The notes under the pieces were generated by a model. That model did no database searches, was not told where the DNA came from, and was given only the letters and a program-made list of their open reading frames with translations. DNA of 64,000 bases from Corynebacterium sp. (GTDB taxonomy: Bacteria; Actinomycetota; Actinomycetes; Mycobacteriales; Mycobacteriaceae), in NCBI RefSeq assembly GCF_030532325.1, contig NZ_JAUNLS010000009.1, positions 1-64,000 of the forward strand. Direction: 5' to 3'. The translations under genes and the position numbers were made by a program. Shown one piece after another: positions 63,740-64,000 of this stretch (the stretch's first letter is position 1; every line of letters begins with the position of its first letter).

Positions 63740-64000
63740 TGGAAGCCAACCTGGTCCTCCTCCTCGCCGCCGGTGTGCTCTGCGGCGCGGGCGTCTACCT
63801 GCTGCTGGACCGCGCCATGACCAAGATGCTGCTGGGCATCTTGCTGCTGGGCAACGGTGCAAACCTCATCATGTTGCAGGCCGGCGGCGCCGCGGGCTCG
63901 CCGCCCATCGCTGGCCGCGCCACGGCCAACCACGGCGAACAGATGGCGGATCCGCTGGCCCAGGCCATGATCCTCACCGCGATTGTCATCTCCATGGCGC
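63739..64000 (+). CDS. mrpC: Na+/H+ antiporter subunit C, cut by the right edge
   Basis: 87 residues visible, beginning MEANLVLLLAAGVLCGAGVY. Three hydrophobic helices and the NuoK-like segments LLGNGANLIMLQAG and DPLAQAMILTAIVI identify MrpC. The ATG overlaps the mrpA stop (TGATG). The gene continues beyond the window. Confidence 0.92.
   Translation, partial: MEANLVLLLAAGVLCGAGVYLLLDRAMTKMLLGILLLGNGANLIMLQAGGAAGSPPIAGRATANHGEQMADPLAQAMILTAIVISMA

Overview
The window is a chromosomal segment of a Corynebacterium (mycolic-acid-bearing Actinomycetota). The evidence is the high GC content, the mycomembrane porin pair porA/porH beside groEL, a DIP1984-family gene, a ThrE-type exporter, and gene order shared with Corynebacterium glutamicum and Mycobacterium tuberculosis. 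The gene orders seen are carD-ispD-ispF-cysS-rlmB, lpqE-radA-(disA)-canB-mutY, panC-DUF2520-DUF6779-DUF3180-folK-folB-folP-folE-ftsH, and hpt-tilS-dacB-ppa. The species cannot be fixed by reading alone. No rRNA, CRISPR array, prophage or intact insertion sequence was seen.

Layout. 0-12 kb: a partial gene; the minus-strand carD/isoprenoid/cysS/rlmB operon, ending in an inverted pair of perfect DnaA boxes; lpqE and radA; a membrane-anchored protein; carbonic anhydrase; mutY with an in-frame stop; a ThrE-like exporter; and a secreted lipase. 12-21 kb: clpC with an upstream ClgR-like box, a CAP-domain protein, a DIP1984-family gene, a pseudokinase-like Q-rich membrane protein, a frameshifted lipoprotein gene, and lysS. 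20.7-26.8 kb: PhoX phosphatase; a compact overlapping module of CstA transporter, a small protein ending in Cys-Cys, and an ArsA-like ATPase; then a PanE-like reductase. 26.8-28.4 kb: a small island of lower GC with unrecognised genes, the first secreted. 28.4-39.9 kb: pantothenate and folate synthesis, ftsH, hpt, tilS, dacB, ppa. 39.9-44.2 kb: an S41 protease remnant, an ABC permease/ATPase pair divergent from a soluble histidine kinase and its response regulator, and a rhodanese. 44.2-49.2 kb: a MarR regulator overlapping a Pls/PosA-type synthetase, then two tandem related 36- and 49-residue peptides. 49.2-57 kb: a secreted metallophosphatase, ppk2, a 612-bp spacer with three long inverted repeats, porA, porH, groEL with a CIRCE operator, and an AAA ATPase preceded by three TGCA-type palindromes. 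57-64 kb: an OPT transporter, an M20 dipeptidase, and the start of an Mrp antiporter operon.

Regulation. About ten genes have a TANNNT -10 hexamer ending 6-8 nt before the start codon, which is the layout of leaderless transcripts. Many minus-strand operon genes overlap by ATGA or TGATG.

Most notable points: the CstA/Cys-Cys protein/P-loop ATPase module, which parallels E. coli cstA-ybdD and btsT-yjiX-yjiA; the tandem amphipathic peptides at 48.9-49.2 kb; the palindrome set in front of the AAA ATPase; the palindromic spacer beside porA; and the apparent precise absence of disA.
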